Made by a program: the position numbers and the translations under genes. Of a DNA stretch of 64,000 bases, positions 17,819 through 26,786 are shown one piece after another. Positions within the stretch are counted from its first letter, which is position 1; every line of letters starts with the position of its first letter. The notes under the pieces are model-generated. The model saw only the letters and a program-made list of their open reading frames with translations, made no database searches and was not told the origin of the DNA. Origin of the DNA: RGDT01 sp964630925 (GTDB lineage Bacteria > Planctomycetota > Planctomycetia > Gemmatales > Gemmataceae); the NCBI GenBank assembly GCA_964630925.1, contig CAZVZK010000018.1, positions 37,315 through 101,314 of the forward strand, in the 5' to 3' direction.

Positions 17819-20800
17819 ATGATCGGGCGGTATCTCCCCCTGGCGGCGGGGCTGTGCGTGGTGGCGTTCACCGTCTCCGGGGAGGCCCCGGGGCCGGACC
17901 ACGCCGCCGGGTTCAAGGGCGACGTGCTCCCGACCCTGAAGAAGTACTGCCTCGATTGCCACTCCACCAGGGCCAAGAAGGGGAGCCTCGACCTCGAACG
18001 ATTCCGCACGGTGGAAGACGTGCGCAAGGCGGTCAAGCCGTGGCAGCAGACCATCGAGATGATCGAGCACGGCGAGATGCCGCCCAAGGGCAAGGCGCAG
18101 CCGGGCGACGCCGAGAAGAAGAAGCTGGTGGGGTGGATCCAGTCGTTCCTCGACGCCGAGGCCCGCGCCAGGGCCGGCGACCCCGGATACGTCCCCCTCC
18201 GGCGTCTGAGCAACGCCGAGTACGACGCGACCATCCGCGACCTGACGGGCGTCGATCTGCGGCCCACACGCGAGTTCCCGGCGGACGGCGCCGGCGGCGA
18301 GGGGTTCACCAACGCCGCCGAGTCCCTCACCGACGTCTCCCCCGCCCTGCTCACGAAATATCTCAACGCCGCCAAGGCCATCGCCGACCACGCGGTCCTG
18401 CTGCCCGACGGCTTCCGCTTCTCGGCGAAGAAGTCCCGCCGCGACTGGACCGACGAGGCGACGGCGAAGCTGCAAGCGTTCTACCGCGAGTACACCGACG
18501 CCCAGGGCCGCCTGCCGCTGCGTCCGCACCTCGTCGCGACGGTGCGTCACCGGGAGGCGTTGTCCGCCGGGAAGATCGCCGACGTGGCCGCGAAGGAGAA
18601 GTTGAATCCGAAGTACCTCGGCGTCCTGTGGCAGGCGCTGACCGACAGGACGCCGTCGCACCCGCTGGACGCGGTGCGTGCCCGGTGGCGTGCCGCCGCC
18701 GAGAAGGACGTGCCTGGCCTTGAGGCCGAGATCGCCGCGCATCAGGCGGCCTTGTGGCGTTTCGTGCAGATCGGCAGCTACCGCTACGGCCAGCTCACGC
18801 GCCAGGTGGCCAATGACCCGCCCGCTTCCGCGGCGCAGGTCGTCCGCCTGTCCGCCAAGCCGGCGGGGGCGGAGGCCGTCTTGCACCTCGCGGCGAAGAG
18901 CCTCACGGCGGAATCGCGGGGGGCGGTGGTCTGGGGCCGTCCGCGTTTCGAGAAGGCCGGCTCGCCGCCGCTGCTGTTGCGCGACTACGCCACGTTCGGG
19001 CCGGCGTTCGAGGTCGATCCCGCGTCGGTGTTCGCCGACGCGGCCAGGTACCTCACGGCAGCCGCGGACATCGCCCACGGCCGCAAGCCGGCGGACGGCC
19101 TCGACGCGGCCCTGTTGAAGCGCTGGGGCGAGCTGCTGGCGCTGGAGGCGCTCATCGGCAAGACCGGCGAGCGTGTCGTGCCCCTGGTCGAGCTGACCCC
19201 GCTCGACGAGAAGAACCCCCGCAACCCGGAGAAGCCGGCCATCAACGGCTGGCGGCGCAAGGGCGCGGACCTGCCGACGCTCGTCACCAACTCCTCCGAC
19301 AAGACGGAGATGATCCCTGGGACCGTGCCGGGCCACAAGGTCGCCGTCCACCCGACGCCCAGCGAGTTCGTCGCCGTCGTGTGGCGGAGCCCCGTCGAGG
19401 GCAAGGTCCGGATCACGGCGACGGTCAAACACGCGCACCCGGCGTGCGGCAACGGGGTGGCGTGGTGGGTCGAGCACCGCCGCGACAGGCGCGCCGTGCT
19501 CCTCGGGGACGGCCTGGTCGATCTCGGCTGGTCGGGCACATTCGCGGAGAAGACGCACGAGGCGAAGAAGGGCGATGCGCTGATCCTCGCCGTGGACGCG
19601 CGCGACGGCAACCACATCTGCGACATGACGCAGATCGATTTCACGGTCACGGAGGACGGCAAGCCGGGGCGGGTGTGGGATCTCGCCAAGGACATCGCCG
19701 ACACCATCCACGCCGGCAACCCGCACGCCGACAGGCACGGCAACAAGGAGGTCTGGGGGTTCGTGAAGGGCCAGTCGCGGCCCGTGGGCAAGGGCAACCC
19801 CAACGCTCCGCCGGGGTCGGCCCTCGCCCGGTGGCGCGACGCCGCGGCGGCCGGCAAACCAGAGGCGGCGAAGTTCGCTCAGGCCGTGCAGGCTCTGTTG
19901 ACAGGCCCGGCGCCGAAGGCCGGCCCCGATCAATCGCTGCACGCCCGGCTCGTGGCGCCGGACGGGCCGCTGCTGAAGGGCCTCGACCTGTCGCGCGTCG
20001 GCAAGCGGCTGCCGGGGACGTTCGGGCCGGCGAAGGAGAAGTTCACCGCCGACGGTGCCTTGGTGGCCGAGGGTGACATCGAGATCCGCCTGCCGGCTGC
20101 GCTTCTGCGTGGCCGCGACTTCGTGGCCGAGGTGCGGTTGGCGGGCGAGGTCGGCGGGCGGGTCGTGCAGGCACAGGCCCATCTGGGGACGTGGGACGGC
20201 AAGGGGGCGGTGCTGGCGTCGCCGGGCGGCGAGGGGTACAAGCGGCTGGTGGCGGGGCACGAGGCGTTCCGGGCAGTATTCCCGGTGTTCGTGTGCTTCC
20301 CGCCGGTGGTGCCGACCGACGAGGTGGTGACGCTCAAGATGTTCCACCGCGAGGACGAGCCGCTGTCGCGCCTGTTCCTCGATGAGGCGCGGCAGAAGCG
20401 CATCGATCATCTGTGGGCCGAGCATCGCTTTATCAGCCGGCAGGCGGTGGTGGAGAACGAGTACCTGCCGCAGTTCATCGGCTACGTCACGCAGGACCAG
20501 CCGAAGGAGCTGCTGGCGTACTTCGAAGGCCAGCAGCCCGCGTTCAAGAAGCGTGCCGAGGCGCTGGAGAAGGACGAGGCTGCGGCCACCCCGAAACAGG
20601 TGGATGCGCTGCTGGACTTCGCCGGCCTGGCGTTCCGCCGCCCTCTGGACGCGAAGCAGAAGGCGGGCCTGCGGGGGCTGTACGACGCCCTGCGCAAGAA
20701 GGGCGCGGGGCACGAGGAGGCGTTCAAGGGCGTGCTGGCGCGGGTGCTGGTGTCGCCGGGCTTCCTGTTCCGCGTCGAGAAGGCCCCGGCGGGCGAGAAG

Positions 20801-21847
20801 GCTGGCCCCGTGGACGATTGGGAGATGGCGTCGCGCCTGAGCTACTTCCTCACGTCGTCCGGGCCGGATGAGGGGCTGCGCCGGCTGGCGGGCGAGGGGA
20901 GGTTGCGCGATCCGAAGGTGTTGTCGGAGCAGGCGGGGCGGTTACTCAAGGGTGAGCGCGTGCGGGCGCTCGCCATCGAGTTCGGGACGCAGTGGCTGCA
21001 CGTCCGCGGCTTCGACGACCACAACGAGAAGAACGAGAAGCTGTTCCCGACGTTCGACGCCAGGATGCGGGCGGCGATCTACGAGGAGAGCATCCTGTTC
21101 TTCCAGGACCTCTTCCAGGCCGACCGCCCTGTCTCGCATCTGCTCGACGCCGACGCCACGTTCCTGAACGAGGCGCTGGCGAAGCACTACGGCATCCCCG
21201 GCGTTACGGGCGCCCATTGGCGCCGCGTGGAGGGCGTGAAGAAGTTCGGGCGTGGCGGCATCCTGGGCCTGGCGAGCGTGCAGGCGAAGCAGTCCGGCGC
21301 GTCGCGGACGTCGCCGGTGCTGCGTGGCAACTGGGTGGTGGAGACGCTGCTGGGCGAGAAGCTGCCGCGTCCTCCGGCGAACGTGCCGCAGCTCCCCGAG
21401 GTGGAGGGCGCCGACAAGCTGACGACGCGCCAGCTCGTGGAGCGGCACGCCAAGGACGCGGCGTGCGCCGTGTGCCACGTGCGGATCGACCCGTACGGCT
21501 TCGCGCTGGAGAGGTACGACGCCATCGGGCGCCGGCGCGACAAGGACATGGGCGGGTCGGCCATCGACGCGAAGGCGAGGCTGAAGGACGGCAGCGAATT
21601 CGAGGGGATGGAGGGGCTGCGGACGTACCTTCTGACGAGGAAGAAGGACGTGATCGTCAAGCTGTTCTGCCGCAAGCTGCTGGGCTACGCGCTGGGACGG
21701 TCGGCGACGCTGTCGGATCAGGCGCTCATCGACGAGATGGCGGCGGCGTTGGGCAAGAAGGACGCGGGGGTGTCGTCGGCGGTGATGCTGATCGTGAGGA
21801 GCCCGCAATTCCGGATGATCCGGGGGGCGGACCACGCGGCGGAGTAG
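17819..21847 (+). CDS. PSCyt1/DUF1587/DUF1592/DUF1588/DUF1585 multidomain cytochrome-like protein
   Basis: 1342 residues, with a GAGGG ribosome-binding site 8 nt before the ATG. A signal peptide (LPLAAGLCVVAFTVSGEAPG) is followed by the PSCyt1 haem-binding motif CLDCH (residues 44-48) and EMPPKGK. DUF1587 follows (YVPLRRLSNAEYDATIRDLT), then a long insert of about 700 residues. DUF1595/1592 comes next (AGLAFRRPLDAKQKAGLRGL, VLVSPGFLFRVEKAP, MASRLSYFLTSSGPDE), then DUF1588 (LLDADATFLNEALAKHYGIP, GGILGLASVQAKQSGASRTS) and DUF1585 with a second CxxCH (CAVCHVRIDPYGFALERYDA). The architecture is typical of planctomycetes and located in the periplasm; electron transfer or polysaccharide-linked oxidation has been suggested but is unproven. 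The DUF1501 partner is encoded upstream. Confidence 0.95.
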   Translation: MIGRYLPLAAGLCVVAFTVSGEAPGPDHAAGFKGDVLPTLKKYCLDCHSTRAKKGSLDLERFRTVEDVRKAVKPWQQTIEMIEHGEMPPKGKAQPGDAEKKKLVGWIQSFLDAEARARAGDPGYVPLRRLSNAEYDATIRDLTGVDLRPTREFPADGAGGEGFTNAAESLTDVSPALLTKYLNAAKAIADHAVLLPDGFRFSAKKSRRDWTDEATAKLQAFYREYTDAQGRLPLRPHLVATVRHREALSAGKIADVAAKEKLNPKYLGVLWQALTDRTPSHPLDAVRARWRAAAEKDVPGLEAEIAAHQAALWRFVQIGSYRYGQLTRQVANDPPASAAQVVRLSAKPAGAEAVLHLAAKSLTAESRGAVVWGRPRFEKAGSPPLLLRDYATFGPAFEVDPASVFADAARYLTAAADIAHGRKPADGLDAALLKRWGELLALEALIGKTGERVVPLVELTPLDEKNPRNPEKPAINGWRRKGADLPTLVTNSSDKTEMIPGTVPGHKVAVHPTPSEFVAVVWRSPVEGKVRITATVKHAHPACGNGVAWWVEHRRDRRAVLLGDGLVDLGWSGTFAEKTHEAKKGDALILAVDARDGNHICDMTQIDFTVTEDGKPGRVWDLAKDIADTIHAGNPHADRHGNKEVWGFVKGQSRPVGKGNPNAPPGSALARWRDAAAAGKPEAAKFAQAVQALLTGPAPKAGPDQSLHARLVAPDGPLLKGLDLSRVGKRLPGTFGPAKEKFTADGALVAEGDIEIRLPAALLRGRDFVAEVRLAGEVGGRVVQAQAHLGTWDGKGAVLASPGGEGYKRLVAGHEAFRAVFPVFVCFPPVVPTDEVVTLKMFHREDEPLSRLFLDEARQKRIDHLWAEHRFISRQAVVENEYLPQFIGYVTQDQPKELLAYFEGQQPAFKKRAEALEKDEAAATPKQVDALLDFAGLAFRRPLDAKQKAGLRGLYDALRKKGAGHEEAFKGVLARVLVSPGFLFRVEKAPAGEKAGPVDDWEMASRLSYFLTSSGPDEGLRRLAGEGRLRDPKVLSEQAGRLLKGERVRALAIEFGTQWLHVRGFDDHNEKNEKLFPTFDARMRAAIYEESILFFQDLFQADRPVSHLLDADATFLNEALAKHYGIPGVTGAHWRRVEGVKKFGRGGILGLASVQAKQSGASRTSPVLRGNWVVETLLGEKLPRPPANVPQLPEVEGADKLTTRQLVERHAKDAACAVCHVRIDPYGFALERYDAIGRRRDKDMGGSAIDAKARLKDGSEFEGMEGLRTYLLTRKKDVIVKLFCRKLLGYALGRSATLSDQALIDEMAAALGKKDAGVSSAVMLIVRSPQFRMIRGADHAAE

Positions 21848-21858
21848 AGTGGCAGTAG

Positions 21859-22060
21859 CCGTTCACCCGGCCTGTGGGGTTAGACAAAATGAGACGTGGA
21901 GGGCGGCCACGGCACGGCCGTGGGTGGCCTGACCACAGGCCCTGCAATGCAAATACCGCCAGGAATTTGCATTTCAGGGGGTTGCCTGGGGGGGTGCAAT
22001 GCAATGCAATCCGCCCCACCCGGCCATCCCACCTGTCTACTTCCGTCTAATTCCCACACC
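21859..22060 (+). repeat. Dispersed element family 1, copy A (blocks 1, core, 3)
   Basis: Block 1 (21859-21945) matches 14874-14960. The 46-bp core (21965-22010; ATTTGCATTTCAGGGGGTTG ... TGCAATGCAATGCAAT) matches the reverse complement of 29963-30008 at 40 of 46 positions. Block 3 (22030-22060) matches 15459-15489. The element fills the 349-bp gap between the stop codons of two convergent genes (21847 and 22197). No gene is seen in this gap. Confidence 0.65.
21907..21941. terminator. Two consecutive perfect hairpins after the DUF1592 gene
   Basis: CCACGGC-ACG-GCCGTGG (21907-21923) and GGCCTG-ACCA-CAGGCC (21926-21941) lie 60 bp after the stop. They may terminate transcription in this convergent gap; there is no U-tract, so factor-dependent or bidirectional action would be needed. 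Confidence 0.4.
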
Positions 22061-22196
22061 CGGCTGAACGGGAACGAGTGGCATTCGCCCTGCGACATGC
22101 CGGACGAGGACAAGAACGAGGCAGCCTCACTCTCGCCGCGAGCCGGGCGGCTCGTCGATTCCGCCCCCGATGACCCCGATTCACCACCCTCGGGCA

Positions 22197-22736
22197 TCAC
22201 ACACGCTCCAGCCTCCGGCGTGGCTCTGGTGGCAGCTCGACGCGGATCGCGTCGCCGAGGCGCACCTCGCCGCCGGCCTCCACCGTCGCCATCACGCCGG
22301 CCTTCGGGGCCGCCCGGCCCCCTTCGCGCCCCAGAACCGCCGCCATCAGGCCGGCGCGGAAGCGGTCGAGCTGCACGCACGGGTTGCGCAGGCCCGTCAC
22401 CACGATCACCGCGTCCGGGCCGAGGTGCAGACGCGTCCCCGTCGGCAGGCTCAGGAGATCGACGCCGCGTGTGGTGACGTTCTCGCCCATCTGGCCCGGC
22501 GCGACGTCGAAGCCCGCGGCGTTCAGCTCTTCGTGCAGCTCCGCGTGGATCAGGTGGACTTGCCGCAGGTTCGGCTGCGTCGGGTCCGCCTTCACGCGTG
22601 AGCGGTGCTTGACCGTCTCACCCATGTGGGCGTCGCCCTCGACGCCCCGGCCCGCCACGAGGCGGATCACGTCACGGCCCTCCTTGCCGAAGGTGTGCGC
22701 CGGGCTCGCGCTCACCGCCACGACCACGCCGTCCAT
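22197..22736 (-). CDS. MOSC domain protein
   Basis: 179 residues from ATG 22736 (MDGVVVAVSASPAHTFGK). A longer in-frame reading frame exists upstream but runs antisense through the NHL gene. The sequence has the MOSC domain landmarks: RLVAGRGVEGDAHMGETVKH near the N-terminus, RQVHLIHAELHEEL, GQMGENVTTRGVDLL and VTGLRNPCVQLDRFRAG with the conserved Cys that carries sulfur or molybdenum cofactor in MOSC proteins. It stands alone without the beta-barrel domain, like YiiM-type short proteins. Sulfur carrier or moco-dependent reductase activity in the cytosol is the family expectation. It is divergent from the NHL gene (108-bp gap). Confidence 0.92.
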   Translation of the reverse strand: MDGVVVAVSASPAHTFGKEGRDVIRLVAGRGVEGDAHMGETVKHRSRVKADPTQPNLRQVHLIHAELHEELNAAGFDVAPGQMGENVTTRGVDLLSLPTGTRLHLGPDAVIVVTGLRNPCVQLDRFRAGLMAAVLGREGGRAAPKAGVMATVEAGGEVRLGDAIRVELPPEPRRRLERV

Positions 22737-22844
22737 CCCACCGCCTCCACCGACGCGGCGACTCCGCCAGGATACGAAGGGCAGGGGCCGGCGGTCTACG
22801 GGCGGGATAAGCTGACCTCCACACCCCTCGACCCGAGGCCACGC

Positions 22845-23849
22845 ATGACCGCCACGCTCGTCGGCTCCGGACGATTCAGCTACCGCGTCGATCCCGCCTG
22901 GGACCACTTCCCCGGCGACGGACCCCTCGGCGAGGCCGTCGGCGTCGCCTGCGACAGCAAGGGCCGGGCCCACGTCTTCCTGCGCTCGCCCGTGCCGGTG
23001 CGCATCTACGAGGCCGACGGCACGCCCGCCGGCTCGTGGGGCGAGGGCGTCTTCACCAGGCCGCACGGCATCACCGTCGGGCCGGACGACACCGTCTACT
23101 GCGTGGACGACTTCGGCCACTGCGTCCACGCCTTCACGGCGGAGGGCAGGCCGCTGTTCACGCTCGGCACGCCGGGCAGGCCGTCCGACACGGGCGCCAC
23201 CAGCATCGATTACCGCACCATCAAGCGCGGCGCCGGGCCGTTCTGCTACCCCACCAACCTCGCCGTCGCGCCGGACGGCGGCCTCTACATCGCCGACGGC
23301 TACGGCAACGCCCGCGTCCACCATTTCGCGCCCGACGGGCGGCTCATCCGCTCGTGGGGCGAGCCGGGCGCCGGGCCGGGGCAATTCCACGTCCCGCACG
23401 GCATCGCCGTGGACGCGGACGGCATGGTGTTCGTGGCCGACCGCGAGAACAGCCGGCTGCAGCTCTTCGCGGCGGACGGCACGTTCCGCGGCGAGTGGTG
23501 CGACGTGGCCCGGCCTTGCGAGGTGTACATCGACAGGGCGGGCGGGCTGGTGTACGTCGCCGAGCTGGGCTTCCGGGCGGGACGTTGGCCGGGGACGGGG
23601 ACGCACGCGCCGGGCGACGCCTTCGGGCGGGTGAGCGTCTTCGACAGGGGCGGGGCGCTGCTGGCGCGGTGGGGCGGCGAGGGCGACCCGTGCGCCCCCG
23701 GCGACTTCTTCGCCCCGCACGACATCTGGGTCGATGGGCGTGGCGACGTGTACGTCGCCGAGGTGGCGCTGTCCGGCGGCGGGCGGACGGGCCTGGTGCC
23801 GGCGTCGTGCCACACGCTGCAGAAGTTCGTCCTGGTGCGCGAGGGGTGA
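22845..23849 (+). CDS. NHL-repeat beta-propeller protein
   Basis: 334 residues from ATG 22845. At least five NHL units are visible, each with the GxxxPxGxAVxxDGxxxVADxxNxRxxxF pattern: TRPHGITVGPDDTVYCVDDF, YPTNLAVAPDGGLYIADGYG, HVPHGIAVDADGMVFVADRE and FFAPHDIWVDGRGDVYVAEV. Similar to bacterial relatives of peptidylglycine alpha-amidating lyase, a six-bladed propeller. No signal peptide is seen, which is unusual for extracellular members. It ends 6 bp before the first Cys-box gene, so these may be co-transcribed. Confidence 0.88.
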   Translation: MTATLVGSGRFSYRVDPAWDHFPGDGPLGEAVGVACDSKGRAHVFLRSPVPVRIYEADGTPAGSWGEGVFTRPHGITVGPDDTVYCVDDFGHCVHAFTAEGRPLFTLGTPGRPSDTGATSIDYRTIKRGAGPFCYPTNLAVAPDGGLYIADGYGNARVHHFAPDGRLIRSWGEPGAGPGQFHVPHGIAVDADGMVFVADRENSRLQLFAADGTFRGEWCDVARPCEVYIDRAGGLVYVAELGFRAGRWPGTGTHAPGDAFGRVSVFDRGGALLARWGGEGDPCAPGDFFAPHDIWVDGRGDVYVAEVALSGGGRTGLVPASCHTLQKFVLVREG

Positions 23850-23855
23850 GGGGGG

Positions 23856-25286
23856 ATGAACGCCGTCCAACGCATCGATCCGACGCCGGAAGGGCTACAG
23901 GACGCGCTCCGAGCGGCCGTCAGTGGTGCGACGCCGGACGGCGGGCCGCCGCTGTCCGCCCCCGACTGGACGACTCTGGAGGAGAAGGGCAACATCGCCG
24001 AGGGCCAAACCACACGGCGTTTCAACCTCGACGGGGGGTACGTCCTCGACATTCAGGCCGTCAGGTGGACCGATGCCATCGGACGCAAACACTGGCGGAT
24101 CGCGGCAGACTACGGGCCATCGAGCAAGGACGGCTTGCGTGCGTTCTCACACCCCCTGGTGGCGTTCGCGCCGCCGTTCTCGTGCGGTTGGCGTGACGGC
24201 ACCCGTTGGCGGCGCGAGATACTCGTCCACTGCGTCTGTGGGGCGGTCGGGACGCCTGTGGAGCTCGGCTGGGTGGGCCGCGCCTGCGGGGCGTGCCATG
24301 CCCGAGAGCAGCGGGGGCTCCCGTCCCATCGGCCGCGCCCCGGCCATGTGGCGCTTCGGTCCGGCCACCCCTGCCATGTCCTCGCTGACGGGCGTGTAGC
24401 CTTCATCCGCGTGAAGCGGTCGGCCGGGCCGGAGCTGGCCATCGGCGTCTGGGCGTCCCCTGACGCGGCGGCTCCGGAGTGGGAATCCCCATGCGGGCCG
24501 AACGCACGCCTGCTCACGGCGGGCGGCGGCTTCATCGCCCTCTCTGAAGCCGGCGGCATCTCCTTCTTAACGGAAGGTGGGGCGGCCGCGGGCAGGCTCA
24601 CCCCAAACATCCTCCGGGGGCGTTGGCCGACGAGCGCCTTCTTCGTGGGCCAAGGGCCGGCCTCCTTGCTCCTCGTCTCGGACCGTGGCGAGGCCTCCTT
24701 ATTCCCGATGATGCGGTCTGGCGAGGTAATGGATGAGTGTCGGATCGACGACGCCGGCGGTCAGATCCACGGGGGCGTTGGCACGCCAACCGGCGACCAC
24801 TTTCTCCTCAGCGTGGAGGGCGGGGCGCTCCACGGCGTGCAGCGCCGCGAGCTGCATTCCGGCCTCGTGGCGGACCTGTTGGAGGCCAGCGATGGGCGGG
24901 CACCATATTGGACGTGCGGATTGCCTGACGGGGCCGTGATCGGGATTCTGTGGGGGGCCGAGGGCTGGACGCTGACTCGGTGGCCGTCGGGGGGGCCGGT
25001 TTCGCAGGCCAAGGGGCGCGGGCCGGAACGCCGCGCCCCGGAAATGACCGTCTCCATAGGGCTGCCGTCAGGGATGCCGGCCGCCGCTCCCGATGGCGAG
25101 ATCGCCCTTGTGGAGGACGGCGAGATCGTGGCGCGGTGCGCCAAGACGCTCCTCCGGCGGGCGTCTTTCCGCCCCGACGGCGTCACGCTTCAAGGGTACA
25201 TCGGCTTCTCCGGCGGGCGGTTGCTCGCACTGACCGACAAGGGCACCGCCGTCTGGCCGTGGCGCGAGCTGATGGGCAAGCCGTGA
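23856..25286 (+). CDS. Cys-box/propeller-like family protein, paralogue 1 of 4
   Basis: 476 residues; the family is not recognised. Three parts can be described. Residues 1-120 are an N-terminal domain (RIDPTPEGLQDALRAAVSG, AVRWTDAIGRKHWRI). A Cys box follows with Cys126, Cys128, Cys144 and Cys147 (HCVCGAVGTPVELGWVGRAC then GACHAREQ), spaced C-x-C-x15-C-x2-C, very likely a zinc site. Residues 170-476 contain WD40/TolB-like strands and end VWPWRELMGKP. In the box it has GACHAREQRG where the others have GPCxDREQEG. It starts 6 bp after the NHL gene, with a purine-rich ribosome-binding site. No signal or membrane segment is seen, so it is cytosolic. Confidence 0.8.
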   Translation: MNAVQRIDPTPEGLQDALRAAVSGATPDGGPPLSAPDWTTLEEKGNIAEGQTTRRFNLDGGYVLDIQAVRWTDAIGRKHWRIAADYGPSSKDGLRAFSHPLVAFAPPFSCGWRDGTRWRREILVHCVCGAVGTPVELGWVGRACGACHAREQRGLPSHRPRPGHVALRSGHPCHVLADGRVAFIRVKRSAGPELAIGVWASPDAAAPEWESPCGPNARLLTAGGGFIALSEAGGISFLTEGGAAAGRLTPNILRGRWPTSAFFVGQGPASLLLVSDRGEASLFPMMRSGEVMDECRIDDAGGQIHGGVGTPTGDHFLLSVEGGALHGVQRRELHSGLVADLLEASDGRAPYWTCGLPDGAVIGILWGAEGWTLTRWPSGGPVSQAKGRGPERRAPEMTVSIGLPSGMPAAAPDGEIALVEDGEIVARCAKTLLRRASFRPDGVTLQGYIGFSGGRLLALTDKGTAVWPWRELMGKP

Positions 25287-25340
25287 CCGTTGCCGGCGGT
25301 CGGCGCCGTGTGATGAAGGATGAGCCCGAGGTGACCCCAG

Positions 25341-26726
25341 ATGCACCCCGTCCTCCGCATCGACCCGGACCCGGACACCTTGCAGGACGCCGTCGATGAG
25401 GCGATGAGCCGCGCCGCGCCCGGTGGGCGTCCGCTGCGTGCCCCGGGCTGGGGGGCTCTGGAGGCCAAGGGCCGGTCCGCCGAGGGGCAGGCCGTCCGCC
25501 GCCTCCACCTGAGCGGCACCCACGTCATCGACCTCCACGCCGTCTGGTGGACCGACGCCATCCGCCGCAAGCACTGGCGCATCACGGCCGAGTACGGCCC
25601 GACCCACCGCGACCCGGCGTCCACGCTCGGCCACCCCCTCGCCGCCTTCGCCCCGCCGCTGTCGTGCGGCCAGCGCGAGCACGGCGGCCTCGTCGTCCAG
25701 TGCCGCTGCGGCAACGTCGGCTCCCCCGCCGCGCTGGGGTGGATGGGCGAGACGTGCGGGCCGTGCAGCGACCGCGAGCAGGAGGGGTTGCCGCCGCTCG
25801 GCCCTCCCCGCCTGCGCCTGGCGTTGTCGGAGAGCGTGGGGTGCCTGCCGCTGGCCGATGGCCGCGTCGCCGTCGTCCGCGACACGCCGTCGGGTAACGC
25901 CCTCGCCGTCTGGCCTTCGCCGGACGCCGACGCCCCGACGTGGCAGGTGCCGTGCGAGCCCGACACGACGTTGCTCACGACGGCCGGCGGCCTCATCGCC
26001 CTCGGCGATGCCAGTGAGGTTGTCATCCTCTCCGCCGAGGACGGCGTCGAGAAGGGCCGGCTCACCGACGCCCTCCTTCAGGGCAGGAGGGCGGCGTCCG
26101 CCTGCTTCGTCGGCCGCGGAAAGCGGGCGCTGGTCCTCGGCTGTGGGATCATCGGCCCGGTCCTCGTCCGTGTGCCGTGCGACGCGGGTGAGCCGGTCGA
26201 GCTCGCTGGGGAGGACGGGCCGTATTTCCGCGTCGTGGGCGTCGCCGCCTGCCCGCCGGGGGATCACTTCCTCCTCGCGGTGACCGCCGGCACGGATGTC
26301 GGCATCCAGGTCCGCGACGCCGGCACCGGCGCGCCGGCCGGCGTGCTGCGGGCCGGGAGCGGCATGCCGGTCCAGGCGCCGGCGGCGCTCCCGGACGGCA
26401 GCGTCCTCGGCTGGTTCGCCGACGGCGACGGCGTCGTCCTGGCCCGGTGGTCGCCGGGCGCGGCCCGCGTCTTCGGCCCGGCGGACCGCGTCGTCCCTGC
26501 CGGCAGACCCGACAGCGCCGCCGTCGCCGCACCGGATGGCGAGATCGCGGCCGTCGAGGGCGGCGAGATCGTCGCCCGCTGCGCCAGGACGTTGAAGCGT
26601 CGGGCGGCCTTCCGCCCCGAAGGCGCGGAGCTACAAGGGCGCATCGGCTTCGCGGGAGGCTGGCTCTTCGCGGACACGTCCGTGGGCCCCGCGGTCTGGC
26701 CGTGGCGCGAGCTGATGGGGCGGTGA
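25341..26726 (+). CDS. Cys-box/propeller-like family protein, paralogue 2 of 4
   Basis: 461 residues, closest to paralogue 1: both share LxRIDPxPxxLQDA near the start, WTDAIxRKHWRI near residue 75 and the tail VWPWRELMG. The Cys box is Cys121, Cys123, Cys139 and Cys142 (QCRCGNVGSPAALGWMGETC, GPCSDREQEG). The C-terminal half has propeller-like strands (LPLADGRVAVVRDTPSGN, AVAAPDGEIAAVEGGEIVAR). Ancient tandem duplication is clear. Function unknown; a metal-binding N-terminal half joined to a possible protein-interaction propeller is what the sequence shows. Confidence 0.8.
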   Translation: MHPVLRIDPDPDTLQDAVDEAMSRAAPGGRPLRAPGWGALEAKGRSAEGQAVRRLHLSGTHVIDLHAVWWTDAIRRKHWRITAEYGPTHRDPASTLGHPLAAFAPPLSCGQREHGGLVVQCRCGNVGSPAALGWMGETCGPCSDREQEGLPPLGPPRLRLALSESVGCLPLADGRVAVVRDTPSGNALAVWPSPDADAPTWQVPCEPDTTLLTTAGGLIALGDASEVVILSAEDGVEKGRLTDALLQGRRAASACFVGRGKRALVLGCGIIGPVLVRVPCDAGEPVELAGEDGPYFRVVGVAACPPGDHFLLAVTAGTDVGIQVRDAGTGAPAGVLRAGSGMPVQAPAALPDGSVLGWFADGDGVVLARWSPGAARVFGPADRVVPAGRPDSAAVAAPDGEIAAVEGGEIVARCARTLKRRAAFRPEGAELQGRIGFAGGWLFADTSVGPAVWPWRELMGR

Positions 26727-26731
26727 GGCGT

Positions 26732-26750
26732 TGCCGCCGACGCGGCGGCA
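26732..26750. other. Short perfect hairpin between paralogues 2 and 3
   Basis: TGCCGCC-GACGC-GGCGGCA: a 7-bp stem starting 6 bp after the stop at 26726, in a 60-bp gap. It might attenuate transcription within the array or stabilise the upstream mRNA end. Confidence 0.35.
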
Positions 26751-26786
26751 TGCCATGATGGACGTTGCCCCCAAGGTGCCGGCCGG

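Noticed and set aside
17666..20713. A 1015-codon minus-strand open frame
   Set aside because: Antisense to the PSCyt1/DUF1592 gene, which has clear domains and haem motifs. The frame has no recognisable domain or ribosome-binding site.
17819..21847. Frameshift or fusion suspected because of the 700-residue insert before DUF1592
   Set aside because: The frame is open throughout, composition is uniform and long inserts occur in this planctomycete family.
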